From contig NZ_CP030073.1 of NCBI RefSeq assembly GCF_003261055.1, positions 1,054,001 to 1,118,000 on the forward strand: a stretch of 64,000 nt of DNA, read 5' to 3'. The first letter of the stretch is position 1; each line of letters opens with the position of its first letter. Below, in pieces: positions 8,122 to 17,634 of the stretch. The notes below the pieces were generated by a model. That model did not search any database. It was not told the origin of the DNA and worked only from the letters and a program-made list of their open reading frames with translations. The position numbers and the translations under genes were made by a program. Source of the DNA: Streptomyces cadmiisoli. Lineage in GTDB: Bacteria > Actinomycetota > Actinomycetes > Streptomycetales > Streptomycetaceae.

Positions 8122-9387
8122 ATGCCCTCCGTAGGAGGACGCGTCAGAGCAGGAATCGCCAGAGCAGGAGGCAAGCGTGTTCCCGCGCTCGCCGCGACCC
8201 TGGCGTGCGCCACTGCCGCGCTGGGCCTGACCGGCTGCGCCGCGGAGCCCGACCCGGGCACCGTCACCGTGCTGAACTCGGCGACCGACACCGCCGAGCA
8301 CACCGCCAACCAGCGATTCTTCGACCGCTGCGCCAAGCCGCTGGGCATCAAGGTCGAGCAGATCAGTGTGCCCGCCGACCAGATCGCGTCGAAGACGCTG
8401 CGGATGGCGTCGTCCGACTCGCTCACCGACATCCTGGAGCTGGACGGCTCCGAGCTGCCGCAGTTCGCGCAGACCGAAGGACTGCGTCCGCTGAAGGAGG
8501 CCGGCGTCGACACGTCCGGCTTCTCGGCGAGCGCCACCTCCCTCGGCTCGTACGACGGTGTCCAGTACGGCGTCGCCCGCTCCGTCAACTCGCTGGCCCT
8601 GATCTACAACACCAAGCTCCTCGAGGACGCCGGCATCGACCCGCCGCGCACCTGGGCCGAGCTGCGCGAGGCCGCGAAGAAGCTGACCGAGGGCGACACC
8701 TACGGAATGGCCTTCAGCGCGAGCCCCAACGCGGACGGCGTGTACCAGTTCCTGCCCTTCTTCTGGTCCGCCGGCGGCGACGAGGCGAAGCTCGACAACG
8801 GCAAGGGCGAAGCCGCGCTCCAGCTCTGGAAGGACCTGCTGGCGGACGGGTCCGCGTCGCGGTCGGTCGTCAACTGGAACCAGCAGGACGTCAACGACCA
8901 GTTCGTGGCGGGCCGCGCGGCCATGATGATCAACGGTCCGTGGCAGGTCCCGGTCCTCAGCGCCCAGAAGAACGTCGACTGGGCCGTCGCGAAGATCCCG
9001 GTCCCGGAGGCGGGCAAGGACGCAGTGCCGCCCATCGGCGGCACCGTCATGGCCGTACCGAAGAACGAGGACCGAGCCCGTGAGAAGCGGGCCGGCGACC
9101 TCCTCAACTGCCTGAACTCCGAGCAGAACCAGCTCCAGTGGGGCGAGTCCGTGAACAACGTGCCCACGCGCGCCTCGGCCGCCCAGGCATACGCGGAGCA
9201 GAACCCGAAGCTCGCCCCGTTCGCCGAGCTGGTCACCACGGCCCGGTCCCGCACCGCGAAGGTCGGCACCGGATGGCCCATCGTCGGTGACGCGCTGGCC
9301 GGTGCCTTCCAGTCCGTGCTGACCGGGCGCACCAGCCCGGAACAGGCCATGGACCGGGCACAGCAGCAGGCTTCGGCAGGGAAGTGA
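8122..9387 (+). CDS. sugar ABC transporter, solute-binding lipoprotein
   Basis: 421-residue extracellular binding protein of the CUT1 type. The N-terminus has basic residues, a hydrophobic stretch and a lipobox LTGC with the acylated Cys at position 39. Later motifs typical of the family: MASSDSLTDILELDGSELPQFA, the FVAGRAAMMINGPWQV segment and PIGGTVMAVPKN. AAGGGAG precedes the ATG. It delivers sugar to the two permeases encoded next. No ATPase gene is present; in Streptomyces such importers usually share one multiple-sugar ATPase (MsiK), which is family knowledge rather than something seen here. Confidence 0.95.
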   Translation: MPSVGGRVRAGIARAGGKRVPALAATLACATAALGLTGCAAEPDPGTVTVLNSATDTAEHTANQRFFDRCAKPLGIKVEQISVPADQIASKTLRMASSDSLTDILELDGSELPQFAQTEGLRPLKEAGVDTSGFSASATSLGSYDGVQYGVARSVNSLALIYNTKLLEDAGIDPPRTWAELREAAKKLTEGDTYGMAFSASPNADGVYQFLPFFWSAGGDEAKLDNGKGEAALQLWKDLLADGSASRSVVNWNQQDVNDQFVAGRAAMMINGPWQVPVLSAQKNVDWAVAKIPVPEAGKDAVPPIGGTVMAVPKNEDRAREKRAGDLLNCLNSEQNQLQWGESVNNVPTRASAAQAYAEQNPKLAPFAELVTTARSRTAKVGTGWPIVGDALAGAFQSVLTGRTSPEQAMDRAQQQASAGK

Positions 9388-9397
9388 GGAAGCGGCC

Positions 9398-10357
9398 ATG
9401 ACCACCATCACCTCGATCGCGCCCGCCGCGAGCACCGGCAAGACGAACTCGAAGACGGGCCGTGCACCCAGGCGCCAGCGGCTGCTGCGCTGGCTGTTCG
9501 TCGCCCCGGCCCTCACCTACATGGGGCTGTTCTTCGGCTACCCGCTCGTCAACAACATCCTCATCAGCTTCCAGCACTACACACCGAAGACGTACTTCAC
9601 CGGCGAGGCCCCGTTCAACGGTCTCGACAACTGGCGGGCCGTCTTCGCCAACGATCTGTTCGGCGACGCGCTGTGGCACACACTGCTGTTCACCGTCGGC
9701 TCGCTGCTCGGCCAGTTCACCATCGGTCTCGCCCTCGCCGTCTTCTTCTCCCGGCGCTTCCGGCTGTCCGGAATGGTGCGGGCCGTCCTGCTGCTGCCCT
9801 GGCTCGTCCCCATGGTGGTGTCCGCCGTCGTCTGGCGCCGGATCCTCGACCAGGAGCACGGCATGCTGAACACCGTGCTGCACGCGATCGGCCTGGCGCC
9901 CGCGGACGGTGTCCCGTGGCTCAGCAGCCCGAGTGTGGCGCTGCTGTCGGCGGTGCTGGTCAACATCTGGGTCGGCATCCCGTTCAACATGGTCATCCTC
10001 TACGGCGGTCTCCAGGAGATCCCGCGTGACGTGTACGAGGCCGCCTCGCTGGACGGCTCGGGCCCGTGGCGCACGTTCCGCAGCATCACCCTGCCGATGC
10101 TCCGGCCGGTGATCACCGTCGTGCTGGTGCTGGGCTTCATGTCGACGGTGAAGATCCTCGACCTGATCCTCGCCCTGACCTCCGGCGGGCCGGCCGACTC
10201 CACGCAGACCCTGGGCACGGTCACGTACCAGCTGTCCTTCCTGCAGCTCGACTTCGGCCAGGGCGCCGTCGTGGGCAATGTCCTGATCCTCATCAGCGCG
10301 CTCTTCGCCGTGCTGTACCTGCGGGCCAACCGCGCCGACTTCGGCAAGGGGAAGTGA
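9398..10357 (+). CDS. sugar ABC transporter permease (MalF type)
   Basis: 319 residues with six predicted membrane spans, beginning with WLFVAPALTYMGLFFGYPLVNNILISF. The EAA loop that contacts the ATPase reads EAASLDGSGPWRTFRSITLPMLRP. It forms the inner-membrane channel with the next gene product. It starts 11 bp after the binding-protein stop, and 6 bp separate it from the second permease. Confidence 0.95.
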   Translation: MTTITSIAPAASTGKTNSKTGRAPRRQRLLRWLFVAPALTYMGLFFGYPLVNNILISFQHYTPKTYFTGEAPFNGLDNWRAVFANDLFGDALWHTLLFTVGSLLGQFTIGLALAVFFSRRFRLSGMVRAVLLLPWLVPMVVSAVVWRRILDQEHGMLNTVLHAIGLAPADGVPWLSSPSVALLSAVLVNIWVGIPFNMVILYGGLQEIPRDVYEAASLDGSGPWRTFRSITLPMLRPVITVVLVLGFMSTVKILDLILALTSGGPADSTQTLGTVTYQLSFLQLDFGQGAVVGNVLILISALFAVLYLRANRADFGKGK

Positions 10358-10363
10358 CCGACG

Positions 10364-11227
10364 ATGAAGCAACCGACGAACCTGCCGGCGGCCGTGCCGG
10401 CGAACCGGCCCACCCGCTCCGTGCGCCTGCGCTCGGCCTGGAACACCACCGCGGCGCTGCTGATCCTCGCCGTCCTGCTCTTCCCGGTGTACTGGATGCT
10501 CAACACGGCGCTCCAGCCGGACTCGAGCGTCGCCGCCACCGAGTGGTTCCCCACCGCGCCGAGCCTGAAGAACTTCGACACGGCGATCAGCACCCAGGGC
10601 GGCTCGCTGCTCACCAGCCTCGGCGTCGCGCTGGGCGCCGTCGTCGTCTGTCTGGCGCTCGCCGCGCCGGCCGCCTACGGACTCGCGCAGTTCGGCCTGC
10701 GCGGCGGTCAGACGATCGTCTTCACCACGCTGATCACCCAGATGGTGCCGGGCATCGTCATCGCCAACGCCATGTACAGCGCCTACGCGGAGCTGGGACT
10801 GGTCAACTCCTACCTGGGCCTGATCCTCGCGGACGCCTCGCTCGGGCTGCCGTTCTCGATCGTGCTGCTGCGGGCGTTCATGGTCTCGATCCCCACCGAG
10901 GTGGTGGAGGCCGCGATGGTGGACGGAGCGAACCGGTTCACCGCGTTCATCCGGATCGTGCTGCCGATGAGCCGTAACTCGCTGATCACGGCGGGTCTGT
11001 TCACCTTCCTGTTCGCCTGGTCGGACTTCATCTTCGCGCTGACGCTCAACACCACGGACGACGTCAAGCCGATCACGCTCGGCATCTACCAGTTCGTGGG
11101 CGCGCACGTCAGCGACTGGGGCGCGGTGATGGCGACCGCCGTGCTCTCCGCCGTGCCGGCCGCGGTGCTGCTCGTCGTCGCCCAGAAGTACATCGCCGCC
11201 GGGATCACCGGCGGATCGGTCAAGTAG
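10364..11227 (+). CDS. sugar ABC transporter permease (MalG type)
   Basis: 287 residues, second channel subunit. First membrane span ALLILAVLLFPVYWMLNTAL, further spans through LFTFLFAWSDFIFALTL, and the EAA motif EAAMVDGANRFTAFIRIVLPMSR. Ends VAQKYIAAGITGGSVK, a typical MalG-family tail. Located between the first permease and the GH1 gene within one operon. Confidence 0.95.
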   Translation: MKQPTNLPAAVPANRPTRSVRLRSAWNTTAALLILAVLLFPVYWMLNTALQPDSSVAATEWFPTAPSLKNFDTAISTQGGSLLTSLGVALGAVVVCLALAAPAAYGLAQFGLRGGQTIVFTTLITQMVPGIVIANAMYSAYAELGLVNSYLGLILADASLGLPFSIVLLRAFMVSIPTEVVEAAMVDGANRFTAFIRIVLPMSRNSLITAGLFTFLFAWSDFIFALTLNTTDDVKPITLGIYQFVGAHVSDWGAVMATAVLSAVPAAVLLVVAQKYIAAGITGGSVK

Positions 11228-11238
11228 GACGGTTCTCC

Positions 11239-12669
11239 GTGAGCATCCCCAAGTTGCCTGAGTTCTCCGGCTTCCCCGCCTTCCCCGACGGTTTCTTCTT
11301 CGGAGCCGCGACGGCGAGCTACCAGATCGAGGGCGCGTACGACGAGGGCGGCAGGGGTCCGTCCATCTGGGACACCTTCAGCCGCGAGCCCGGCCGTGTC
11401 GTCGGAGGCGCCACCGGTGACGTCGCCTGCGACCACTACCACCGCTACCCCGAGGACGTCGCCCTCCTGCGCGACCTGGGCGTGGACAGCTACCGCTTCT
11501 CCATCGCCTGGCCGCGTATCCAGCCGACCGGCTCGGGCCCGGCGAACAAGGCGGGGCTGGACTTCTACGACCGGCTCCTCGACGAACTGCACGCCGCCGG
11601 CATCTCGCCGGCCGCCACGCTCTACCACTGGGACCTCCCGCAGGCCCTGGAGGACCGGGGCGGCTGGCGGGTGCGCGAGACCGCGGAGCGCTTCGCCGAG
11701 TACACGGCGATCGTCGCCGACCGGTTCGGTGACCGGGTGGACCGCTGGATCACCCTCAACGAACCGTTCTGCAGCGCCTTCGTCGGCTACGCGGCGGGCG
11801 GCCACGCGCCGGGTACCCGGGAGGGCCGCGGCGCCCTCGCCGCCGCCCACCACCTGCTCGTCGGACACGGCCTCGCCGTGCGCGCGCTGCGCGCTGCGGG
11901 CGCCAAGGAGGTCGGGATCACACTGAACCCCGACCGGTTGCTGCCGGCCACCGAGTCGGCGGCGGACCTGGCCGCCGTACGCCGTGCCGAGACGATGCAC
12001 AACGACGTGTGGTTCGAGCCGATCTTCGCCGGTCGTTACCCGCAGCACGAGGCCGAGACCTGGGGTGAGCTCCTCGATTCGGGCGAGCCGTACCGGCAGG
12101 AGGGCGACCTCGAGCTCATCGGCGCTCCGCTGGACTTCGTCGGCATCAACTACTACAGGCCGATCACCGTCTCCGACGCCCCGCACGAGGACCCGGACCC
12201 GGCCTCGCGCTCGGCCGTCGACATCCGGGCGGTGGAGAGCTGGCGCGCCGACGTGCGCCACACCACCATGGGCTGGCCCGTCGTCCCGCACACCTTCACG
12301 GACCTGCTGGTCGACCTGGCCAAGCGCTACCCGACGCTGCCGCCGGTGCTGATCACCGAGAACGGCTCCGCCGAGGCCGACAGCGTCGACGCCGAGGGCC
12401 GGGTCCGCGACACCGACCGGGTGGAGTACCTGCGCACCCACCTGGAGGCGCTCGCCACCGCGATGCGGGCCGGTGTGGACGTCCGCGGCTACTACGTCTG
12501 GTCGCTGCTGGACAACTTCGAGTGGGCCCGCGGCTACGACCAGCGCTTCGGCATCATCCGGGTCGACTACGACACGCTGGAGCGCACCCCGAAGGACAGC
12601 TACCACTGGTACCGGCAGCTGATCGCCGACCACCGCGCCCGCACCGGCGGCGCCGACCCGGCCGAATGA
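11239..12669 (+). CDS. GH1 beta-glucosidase
   Basis: 476-residue cytoplasmic family 1 glycoside hydrolase. N-terminal signature FFFGAATASYQIEGAYDEGGRGPSIWDTF; acid/base Glu175 in TLNEP; nucleophile Glu374 in ITENGS; C-terminal aglycone-site motif WSLLDNFEWARGYDQRFGI. No signal peptide, so it acts on imported oligosaccharides. GTG start 11 bp after the permease stop. With the GH31 enzyme next door it could trim beta-linked glucose after alpha-xylosyl groups are removed. Confidence 0.95.
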   Translation: MSIPKLPEFSGFPAFPDGFFFGAATASYQIEGAYDEGGRGPSIWDTFSREPGRVVGGATGDVACDHYHRYPEDVALLRDLGVDSYRFSIAWPRIQPTGSGPANKAGLDFYDRLLDELHAAGISPAATLYHWDLPQALEDRGGWRVRETAERFAEYTAIVADRFGDRVDRWITLNEPFCSAFVGYAAGGHAPGTREGRGALAAAHHLLVGHGLAVRALRAAGAKEVGITLNPDRLLPATESAADLAAVRRAETMHNDVWFEPIFAGRYPQHEAETWGELLDSGEPYRQEGDLELIGAPLDFVGINYYRPITVSDAPHEDPDPASRSAVDIRAVESWRADVRHTTMGWPVVPHTFTDLLVDLAKRYPTLPPVLITENGSAEADSVDAEGRVRDTDRVEYLRTHLEALATAMRAGVDVRGYYVWSLLDNFEWARGYDQRFGIIRVDYDTLERTPKDSYHWYRQLIADHRARTGGADPAE

Positions 12670-12789
12670 GCGGTGGCCCGGCCGGTCGCGCCGGGCCACC
12701 CCCACCAGCACTTCCGTGTGCGAGGCACGCACCACGGGCCTCGCACACCCGGTCCCTGCGGACCGCCGACTCTTTCCGAGGAACATCCG

Positions 12790-15120
12790 ATGAAGTTCAC
12801 CGACGGCTACTGGCTGATGCGTGACGGCGTCCGCGCGTCGTACGCGACCGAGGTCGGCGACGTCCACGTCTCCGACGACCGGTTCACCCTCTACGCCCCC
12901 GTACGTCATGTGACCGACCGCGGCCACACCCTCAACAGCCCGCTGCTGACCGTCGAATGCTGGTCCCCTGCCGAAGGGGTGATCGGCATCCGCTCCACCC
13001 ACCACGCCGGCGCCGCCGAGCACGGCCCGGACTTCACCCTGCACACCGACCCCGGCCACGCGGCCAAGGTCTCCCGGGACGGCACCCTGCTGGAACTGGC
13101 GGCGGGCGACCTGTCCCTGCGCGTGGACACCTCCGCTCCCTGGCGGCTCGACTTCACGGCGGACGGACGCGTCCTCACCTCGGCCGAGGCGCGGGGCACC
13201 GGCTTCGCGGTCACCGGTGACGGCGCCCACCACTCCCTGGCCCAGCTCTCGCTCGGCGTCGGCGAGCTGGTGTACGGGCTCGGCGAGCGTTTCACGCCGT
13301 TCGTCAAGAACGGCCAGACCGTCGACATCTGGCAGGCGGACGGCGGCACCGCCAGCGAGCAGGCCTACAAGAACGTGCCGTTCCACCTGACCAACCGGGG
13401 CTACGGCGTCTTCGTCAACCACCCCGGCAACGTCAGCTACGAGATCGGCTCCGAGGCCGTCGGCCGGGTGCAGTTCAGCGTCGAGGACCAGTCGCTGGAG
13501 TACTTCATCGTCTACGGCCCGACGCCCAAGGAGATCCTCGACCGGTACACGGCCCTGACCGGCCGCCCGGCCCTGCCGCCGGCGTGGTCGTTCGGTCTGT
13601 GGCTGTCGACGTCGTTCACGACCTCGTACGACGAGGACACGGTCAACAGCTTCGTGCGCGGCATGGCCGAACGCGACATCCCGCTCGGCGTGTTCCACTT
13701 CGACTGCTTCTGGATGCGCGAGTACCAGTGGTGCGACTTCGTCTGGGACCCGGACGTCTTCCCGGACCCGGAGGGCATGCTGGGGCGCCTGAAGGAGGAG
13801 CACGATCTGCGCGTCTCCGTGTGGATCAACCCGTACATCGCCCAGAAGTCCCACCTGTTCGCGGAGGCCAAGCGCCACGGCTATCTGGTGCGCAAGGCCA
13901 ACGGCGACGTGTGGCAGTGGGACCTGTGGCAGGCCGGCATGGCGCTGGTCGACTTCACCAACCCGGACGCGCGCGAGTGGTACGCCGACAAGCTGCGGGT
14001 GCTGGCCGCGCAGGGTGTCGACTGCTTCAAGACCGACTTCGGGGAGCGCATCCCGACCGATGTCGTCTGGCACGACGGCTCCGACCCGGAGCGTATGCAC
14101 AACTACTACACGCAGCTCTACAACCAGACGGTGTTCGACGTGCTGACCGAGGCCAAGGGCGTCGGCGAGGCCGTGCTGTTCGCCCGCTCGGCGACGGCCG
14201 GCGGCCAGCAGTTCCCCGTGCACTGGGGCGGCGACTGCGAGTCCCACTTCGGCGCGATGGCCGAGTCGCTGCGCGGCGGACTCTCGCTGGGCCTGTCCGG
14301 CTTCGGCTTCTGGAGCCATGACATCGGCGGCTTCGAGGGCACACCGACGCCCGAGGTGTTCAAGCGGTGGGTGCAGTTCGGTCTGCTGTCGTCGCACAGT
14401 CGGCTGCACGGCAGCAAGTCGTACCGCGTGCCGTGGGACTACGACGACGAGGCGGTCGCGGTCACGCGTGACTTCACCCGCCTCAAGCACCGGCTGATGC
14501 CGTACCTGTTCCGCGCCGCCCGCCAGGCCGCCGAGCAGGGCACGCCGATGATGCGCGCGATGGTGCTGGAGTTCCCCGAGGACCCGGCCTGCCACACCCT
14601 GGACCGGCAGTACATGCTGGGCGACGATCTGCTCGTCGCGCCCGTCTTCTCCGCCGACGGCGAGGTCGACTACTACGTGCCGGCGGGCACCTGGACCCAT
14701 CTGCTGTCCGGCGAGGAGATCCAGGGTCCCGGCTGGCGACGCGAGCGCCACGGCTTCGACAGCCTGCCGCTCCTGGCCCGCCCCGGATCGGTGATCCCGT
14801 TCGGCGCGAGCGACGACTCGGCCGTCTACGACTGGGCCGACGGTGTGACGCTGCGCGTCCACGCGCCGGTCGACGGCGTGACCACGGTGACGGAGATCCC
14901 GGCCTCGGACGGTTCCTCGACCACCGTGTTCCGCACCCGCCGCGACGGTGACGTGATCAGCGTCGAGGCACAGGGCGTGCCCGGAGCGTGGCAGGTCCTG
15001 CTCGTCGGCGCGCGGGCGGAGCTCGTCGCCGGGTCGCCGTCGAGCGCCGAGGCGTCGACGCACGGCACCCTGCTCAGCGTCCCGTCCGGCACCACCGAGG
15101 TCTCGGCCCGCCTCGTCTGA
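12790..15120 (+). CDS. GH31 alpha-xylosidase (YicI-like)
   Basis: 776 residues. The nucleophile Asp416 in KTDFGERIPTD and the acid/base Asp482 in WGGDCES fall at the residue numbers known for E. coli YicI, an alpha-xylosidase. Other family motifs: GLGERFTPFVKNG, FHFDCFWMREYQWCDFVWDP and LLSSHSRLHGSKSYRVPW. The ATG at 12790 follows GAGGAAC. Cytoplasmic, no signal peptide. It probably removes alpha-1,6-xylose from xyloglucan fragments or isoprimeverose; alpha-glucosidase activity is the alternative. A strong terminator follows. Confidence 0.93.
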   Translation: MKFTDGYWLMRDGVRASYATEVGDVHVSDDRFTLYAPVRHVTDRGHTLNSPLLTVECWSPAEGVIGIRSTHHAGAAEHGPDFTLHTDPGHAAKVSRDGTLLELAAGDLSLRVDTSAPWRLDFTADGRVLTSAEARGTGFAVTGDGAHHSLAQLSLGVGELVYGLGERFTPFVKNGQTVDIWQADGGTASEQAYKNVPFHLTNRGYGVFVNHPGNVSYEIGSEAVGRVQFSVEDQSLEYFIVYGPTPKEILDRYTALTGRPALPPAWSFGLWLSTSFTTSYDEDTVNSFVRGMAERDIPLGVFHFDCFWMREYQWCDFVWDPDVFPDPEGMLGRLKEEHDLRVSVWINPYIAQKSHLFAEAKRHGYLVRKANGDVWQWDLWQAGMALVDFTNPDAREWYADKLRVLAAQGVDCFKTDFGERIPTDVVWHDGSDPERMHNYYTQLYNQTVFDVLTEAKGVGEAVLFARSATAGGQQFPVHWGGDCESHFGAMAESLRGGLSLGLSGFGFWSHDIGGFEGTPTPEVFKRWVQFGLLSSHSRLHGSKSYRVPWDYDDEAVAVTRDFTRLKHRLMPYLFRAARQAAEQGTPMMRAMVLEFPEDPACHTLDRQYMLGDDLLVAPVFSADGEVDYYVPAGTWTHLLSGEEIQGPGWRRERHGFDSLPLLARPGSVIPFGASDDSAVYDWADGVTLRVHAPVDGVTTVTEIPASDGSSTTVFRTRRDGDVISVEAQGVPGAWQVLLVGARAELVAGSPSSAEASTHGTLLSVPSGTTEVSARLV

Positions 15121-15150
15121 GGTGACCGAGGGTTCAGGCCCGAGTCGGTG

Positions 15151-15192
15151 CGAAGCCCCTCGGTCCGGTCAAGGCCGGGCCGAGGGGCTTCG
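15151..15192. terminator. strong terminator between converging genes
   Basis: Perfect 13-bp inverted repeat CGAAGCCCCTCGG (15151-15163) and CCGAGGGGCTTCG (15180-15192), with an additional CCGG/CCGG pairing in the loop. It lies between the GH31 stop (15120) and the MFS stop (15236) and can serve both directions. Confidence 0.9.
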
Positions 15193-15235
15193 CCGTCTGT
15201 CCGACCGCGCCGGGAGGGGTTCCGGCCGGAGCCCG

Positions 15236-16465
15236 TCAGGGGCGTGGCCGGTCCGCGTGCGCCGCACCGTCCGCCGGCCCGAGCCGGTGTGCCGGTGCGG
15301 CCCGCTGCGCCACCTGCACACCCGCGCCGTGCGGGAAGCCGACGCGCAGCACGCCGGCGGCCGTCGCGGCCGCCAGCACCACACCGGAGGCGAGCATCAG
15401 CACCTGCCGGTAGCCGTGGTCCAGCAGCGGGGTGACGACCAGGGGACCGATGATCTGGCCGACCGAGTAGCCCGCGGTCAGCAGTGCCACGGACCGACGG
15501 AACCGCAGCTGCGCGCCCGCCGCGAGGGCCAGCGTGCTGACTCCGATGAACGTCGCTCCGAACAGGACCGCCGAGACCAGTGCGGCCGCGGTGCCACCGA
15601 CCAGCGCCGGCAGGGCGATACCGACCGCCTGGACGACGAGTGCGCAGAGCAGCAGACCGGGGCGGGACCAGCGGCGTCCGAGCCGGGCCCACAGCGCCGC
15701 GGACGGCACGGCGGCCAGACCGACCAGCACCCAGGCACCGCCGCCGACCCAGCCCGCGGAGCCCTGCCCGATCGCGGCGACGAGGAACGTACCGGCGACG
15801 ATGTAGCCGATGCCCTCCAGGGTGTAGGAGACGAACAGCGCGGTGAACCAGCGGTGCGTGCGCACCCCGCCCGCCGCCGCTGAGCCCGACTCCGCGGACA
15901 CCGCCCGCGCGACTTCCGGACGGAGGTTCCAGGCGACCGCCGTCAGAAGCGCGGCCAGCGCGGCCGAGGCCCACCAGGCCGCCCGCCAGTCGGCGACGGG
16001 ACGCAGCACGAGGACGAGCACCCCGGACAGGGCGATGCCCCCGCCGACTCCGCCGAAGGCCCAGCCCGGCAGGTGGGCCGGATGCTCCCGCAGATGACAG
16101 AGCAGGGAACCGGCCGCGATGACGAAGATCAGTGCGCTGGCCACCCCGGCGAGCAGCCGGAGCACGATCCAGACGGCGATGCTGTGAGTGGCCGGCATAC
16201 CGGCCAGCGTGGCGGTCAGCACGACCAGGCTGACGCGCAGGATCGCGGGTGAGCGCACCAGCGCGGGGGCCAGGAAGCCGACGAGTGCGCCGAGGAAGTA
16301 TCCGACGTAGTTGGCGGTGGCGACATGGGCACCGTTTCCCGCGGACAGGCCGGCCTGGGTGTGCATCAGCGGGAGGATCGGCGTGTAGACGAACCGGCCC
16401 ACCCCCATGCCCGCCGCGAGTGCTGCGGCGGCCCGGGCGACATGGCTCCAGGGACGTACGGTCAT
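15236..16465 (-). CDS. MFS transporter (YbfB/YjiJ-like)
   Basis: 409 residues, about 12 hydrophobic spans. It starts MTVRPWSHVARAAAALAAGMGVGRFVYTPILPLM, which matches the YbfB/YjiJ family of major facilitator permeases (GVGRFVYTPILP). GAAGGG precedes the ATG. Substrate unknown. The isomerase-like gene upstream in the same direction may belong to the same transcript. Confidence 0.85.
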   Translation of the reverse strand: MTVRPWSHVARAAAALAAGMGVGRFVYTPILPLMHTQAGLSAGNGAHVATANYVGYFLGALVGFLAPALVRSPAILRVSLVVLTATLAGMPATHSIAVWIVLRLLAGVASALIFVIAAGSLLCHLREHPAHLPGWAFGGVGGGIALSGVLVLVLRPVADWRAAWWASAALAALLTAVAWNLRPEVARAVSAESGSAAAGGVRTHRWFTALFVSYTLEGIGYIVAGTFLVAAIGQGSAGWVGGGAWVLVGLAAVPSAALWARLGRRWSRPGLLLCALVVQAVGIALPALVGGTAAALVSAVLFGATFIGVSTLALAAGAQLRFRRSVALLTAGYSVGQIIGPLVVTPLLDHGYRQVLMLASGVVLAAATAAGVLRVGFPHGAGVQVAQRAAPAHRLGPADGAAHADRPRP

Positions 16466-16578
16466 GAAAGTGCCCTTCGGTGCGGAGGGATCCGTACGAG
16501 GTCGAGCGCGCTGCGAGGTGTGCGCGCCCCGGTGTCCCGGCCACGGGCCGGTGGCGGTGGGGCGCGCCGGGTGTGTGC

Positions 16579-16881
16579 TCAGCCTGCGGGGTCGACGCGG
16601 CCGGGGTCGTTGGGATGGGATTCGAGCGCGGTGACCGTGACGGTCATCCAGGGACGCAGCGGGAGCGTGCCGAGCACCGACTCGTGCAGTTCCTTCTCGT
16701 CCGCGGCGCGCCAGACGCCGAGGCTGCGCATCTCCCCCACCGGGCGCCACAGGCGCGCCAGATGTCCGGCGGCGGCCAGTTCCCGGGCACGTACGGCCTC
16801 GGCGGCACGCCGCCGATCGACCTCGTCCTGCGCGGTGCCCTCGGGGACGATGGTGATGAGTTCGACCAGGAACTCCCGCAT
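16579..16881 (-). CDS. muconolactone delta-isomerase-like protein
   Basis: 100-residue ferredoxin-like fold protein: MREFLVELITIVPEGTAQDEVDRRRAAEAVRARELAAAGHLARLWRP-type sequence followed by LPLRPWMTVTVTALESHPNDP, the typical actinobacterial muconolactone-isomerase (CatC-like) pattern. True CatC acts in the beta-ketoadipate pathway, but many such stand-alone proteins have no proven substrate. Start ATG 16881 has GGAGCAG upstream. The neighbour is an MFS exporter, not other catechol genes. Confidence 0.75.
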   Translation of the reverse strand: MREFLVELITIVPEGTAQDEVDRRRAAEAVRARELAAAGHLARLWRPVGEMRSLGVWRAADEKELHESVLGTLPLRPWMTVTVTALESHPNDPGRVDPAG

Positions 16882-17538
16882 GGTGCTGCTCCGTTCGGCT
16901 GGGCGCCGGCCGGGGGCCGGACGCCGTGGATGGGACGGTGCCGGGGTCGTGGCGACGGGTCGCCGGGCCCGCACCCGTGCCGCGCGGCGCGGGACGGCTG
17001 CACGGATGCCGCGCGGCGCGGGACGGGCCGCACCGTGACCGCCGTTCGTCCCGCGGGCCGCCGACGCGGTCGTCCGTCGCCGAGCCCGCACCTCCAGCAT
17101 CCTGCGCCCGCGGCCGCCGCGAACGCCACGACCGGTTTCCTCCCCGCTGGTAGGCGCAGCCTCGCACCGGCGTCACCCGCCGAGCGAGGGCGGCCGGACC
17201 GGGCGAACAGCACCCGTGTCCGGCTGACCCGGGCGCCGCGGTGACCGGGTCGGCGGCGCCGGTGCGGTCCTCGCCCGTCGGCCGGCGTCGCCCTTCCGAC
17301 TCCCGGCCAACGCCTCCTCCGTGCCGGCCACTTGGGCCGTCGGACCCGTCCGCGGTCCGCTCCGTCCCACGCCGGTGACTCGATGGGGGTTGGGCCCGGC
17401 GGCCCGGGGGAAGAAACCGACGTACCCGATGATCGGAGTTCTCGGCCCAGGGGCCGGCCGCCGGTCGCGGACAAGGCTTGCGTACTCGCGGAGCGCGGAC
17501 CGGCGACCCGCGGGATCACCCGCGAGGAGGCGACGGTC
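16882..17538. other. gene-poor 650-bp stretch with direct repeat and a dormancy-type box
   Basis: No convincing gene. It holds a 20-bp direct repeat (TGCCGCGCGGCGCGGGACGG at 16978 and 17007, 29 bp apart). It also has a DosR-like dyad GGGCC-GTCG-GACCC at 17334-17347 and a similar GGGCC-CGGC-GGCCC at 17392-17405, both upstream of the small gene at 17539. Confidence 0.5.
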
Positions 17539-17634
17539 ATGAAGCGTATTCGGGAGGAGAGGCGTCCCAGGCCTCCACGTCGCCCTGCGGGTCTCGATCT
17601 GCGGACCCCGTCCGGCCGCCCACTGCCCTACTGA
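17539..17634 (+). CDS. small Arg/Pro-rich peptide (31 aa), hypothetical
   Basis: ATG preceded by GAGGAGGCGACGGTC, one of the strongest Shine-Dalgarno sequences in the window, which is the main reason to call it. The product is very basic (KRIREERRPRPPRRP) and ends GRPLPY. No recognised domain. It sits at the edge of the dormancy island with box-like dyads upstream. It may be a real stress peptide or a chance ORF. Confidence 0.4.
   Translation: MKRIREERRPRPPRRPAGLDLRTPSGRPLPY

Noticed and set aside
9233..11107. A 624-codon minus-strand frame opposite the permease genes
   Set aside because: Same shadow effect; composition dominated by Gln, Arg, Asp and Gly, with no ribosome site or domain.
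11086..15063. A 1325-codon open frame on the minus strand
   Set aside because: It lies opposite the GH1 and GH31 genes, is rich in His/Arg/Val/Gly without domain structure, and is the usual antisense shadow of high-G+C codon use.
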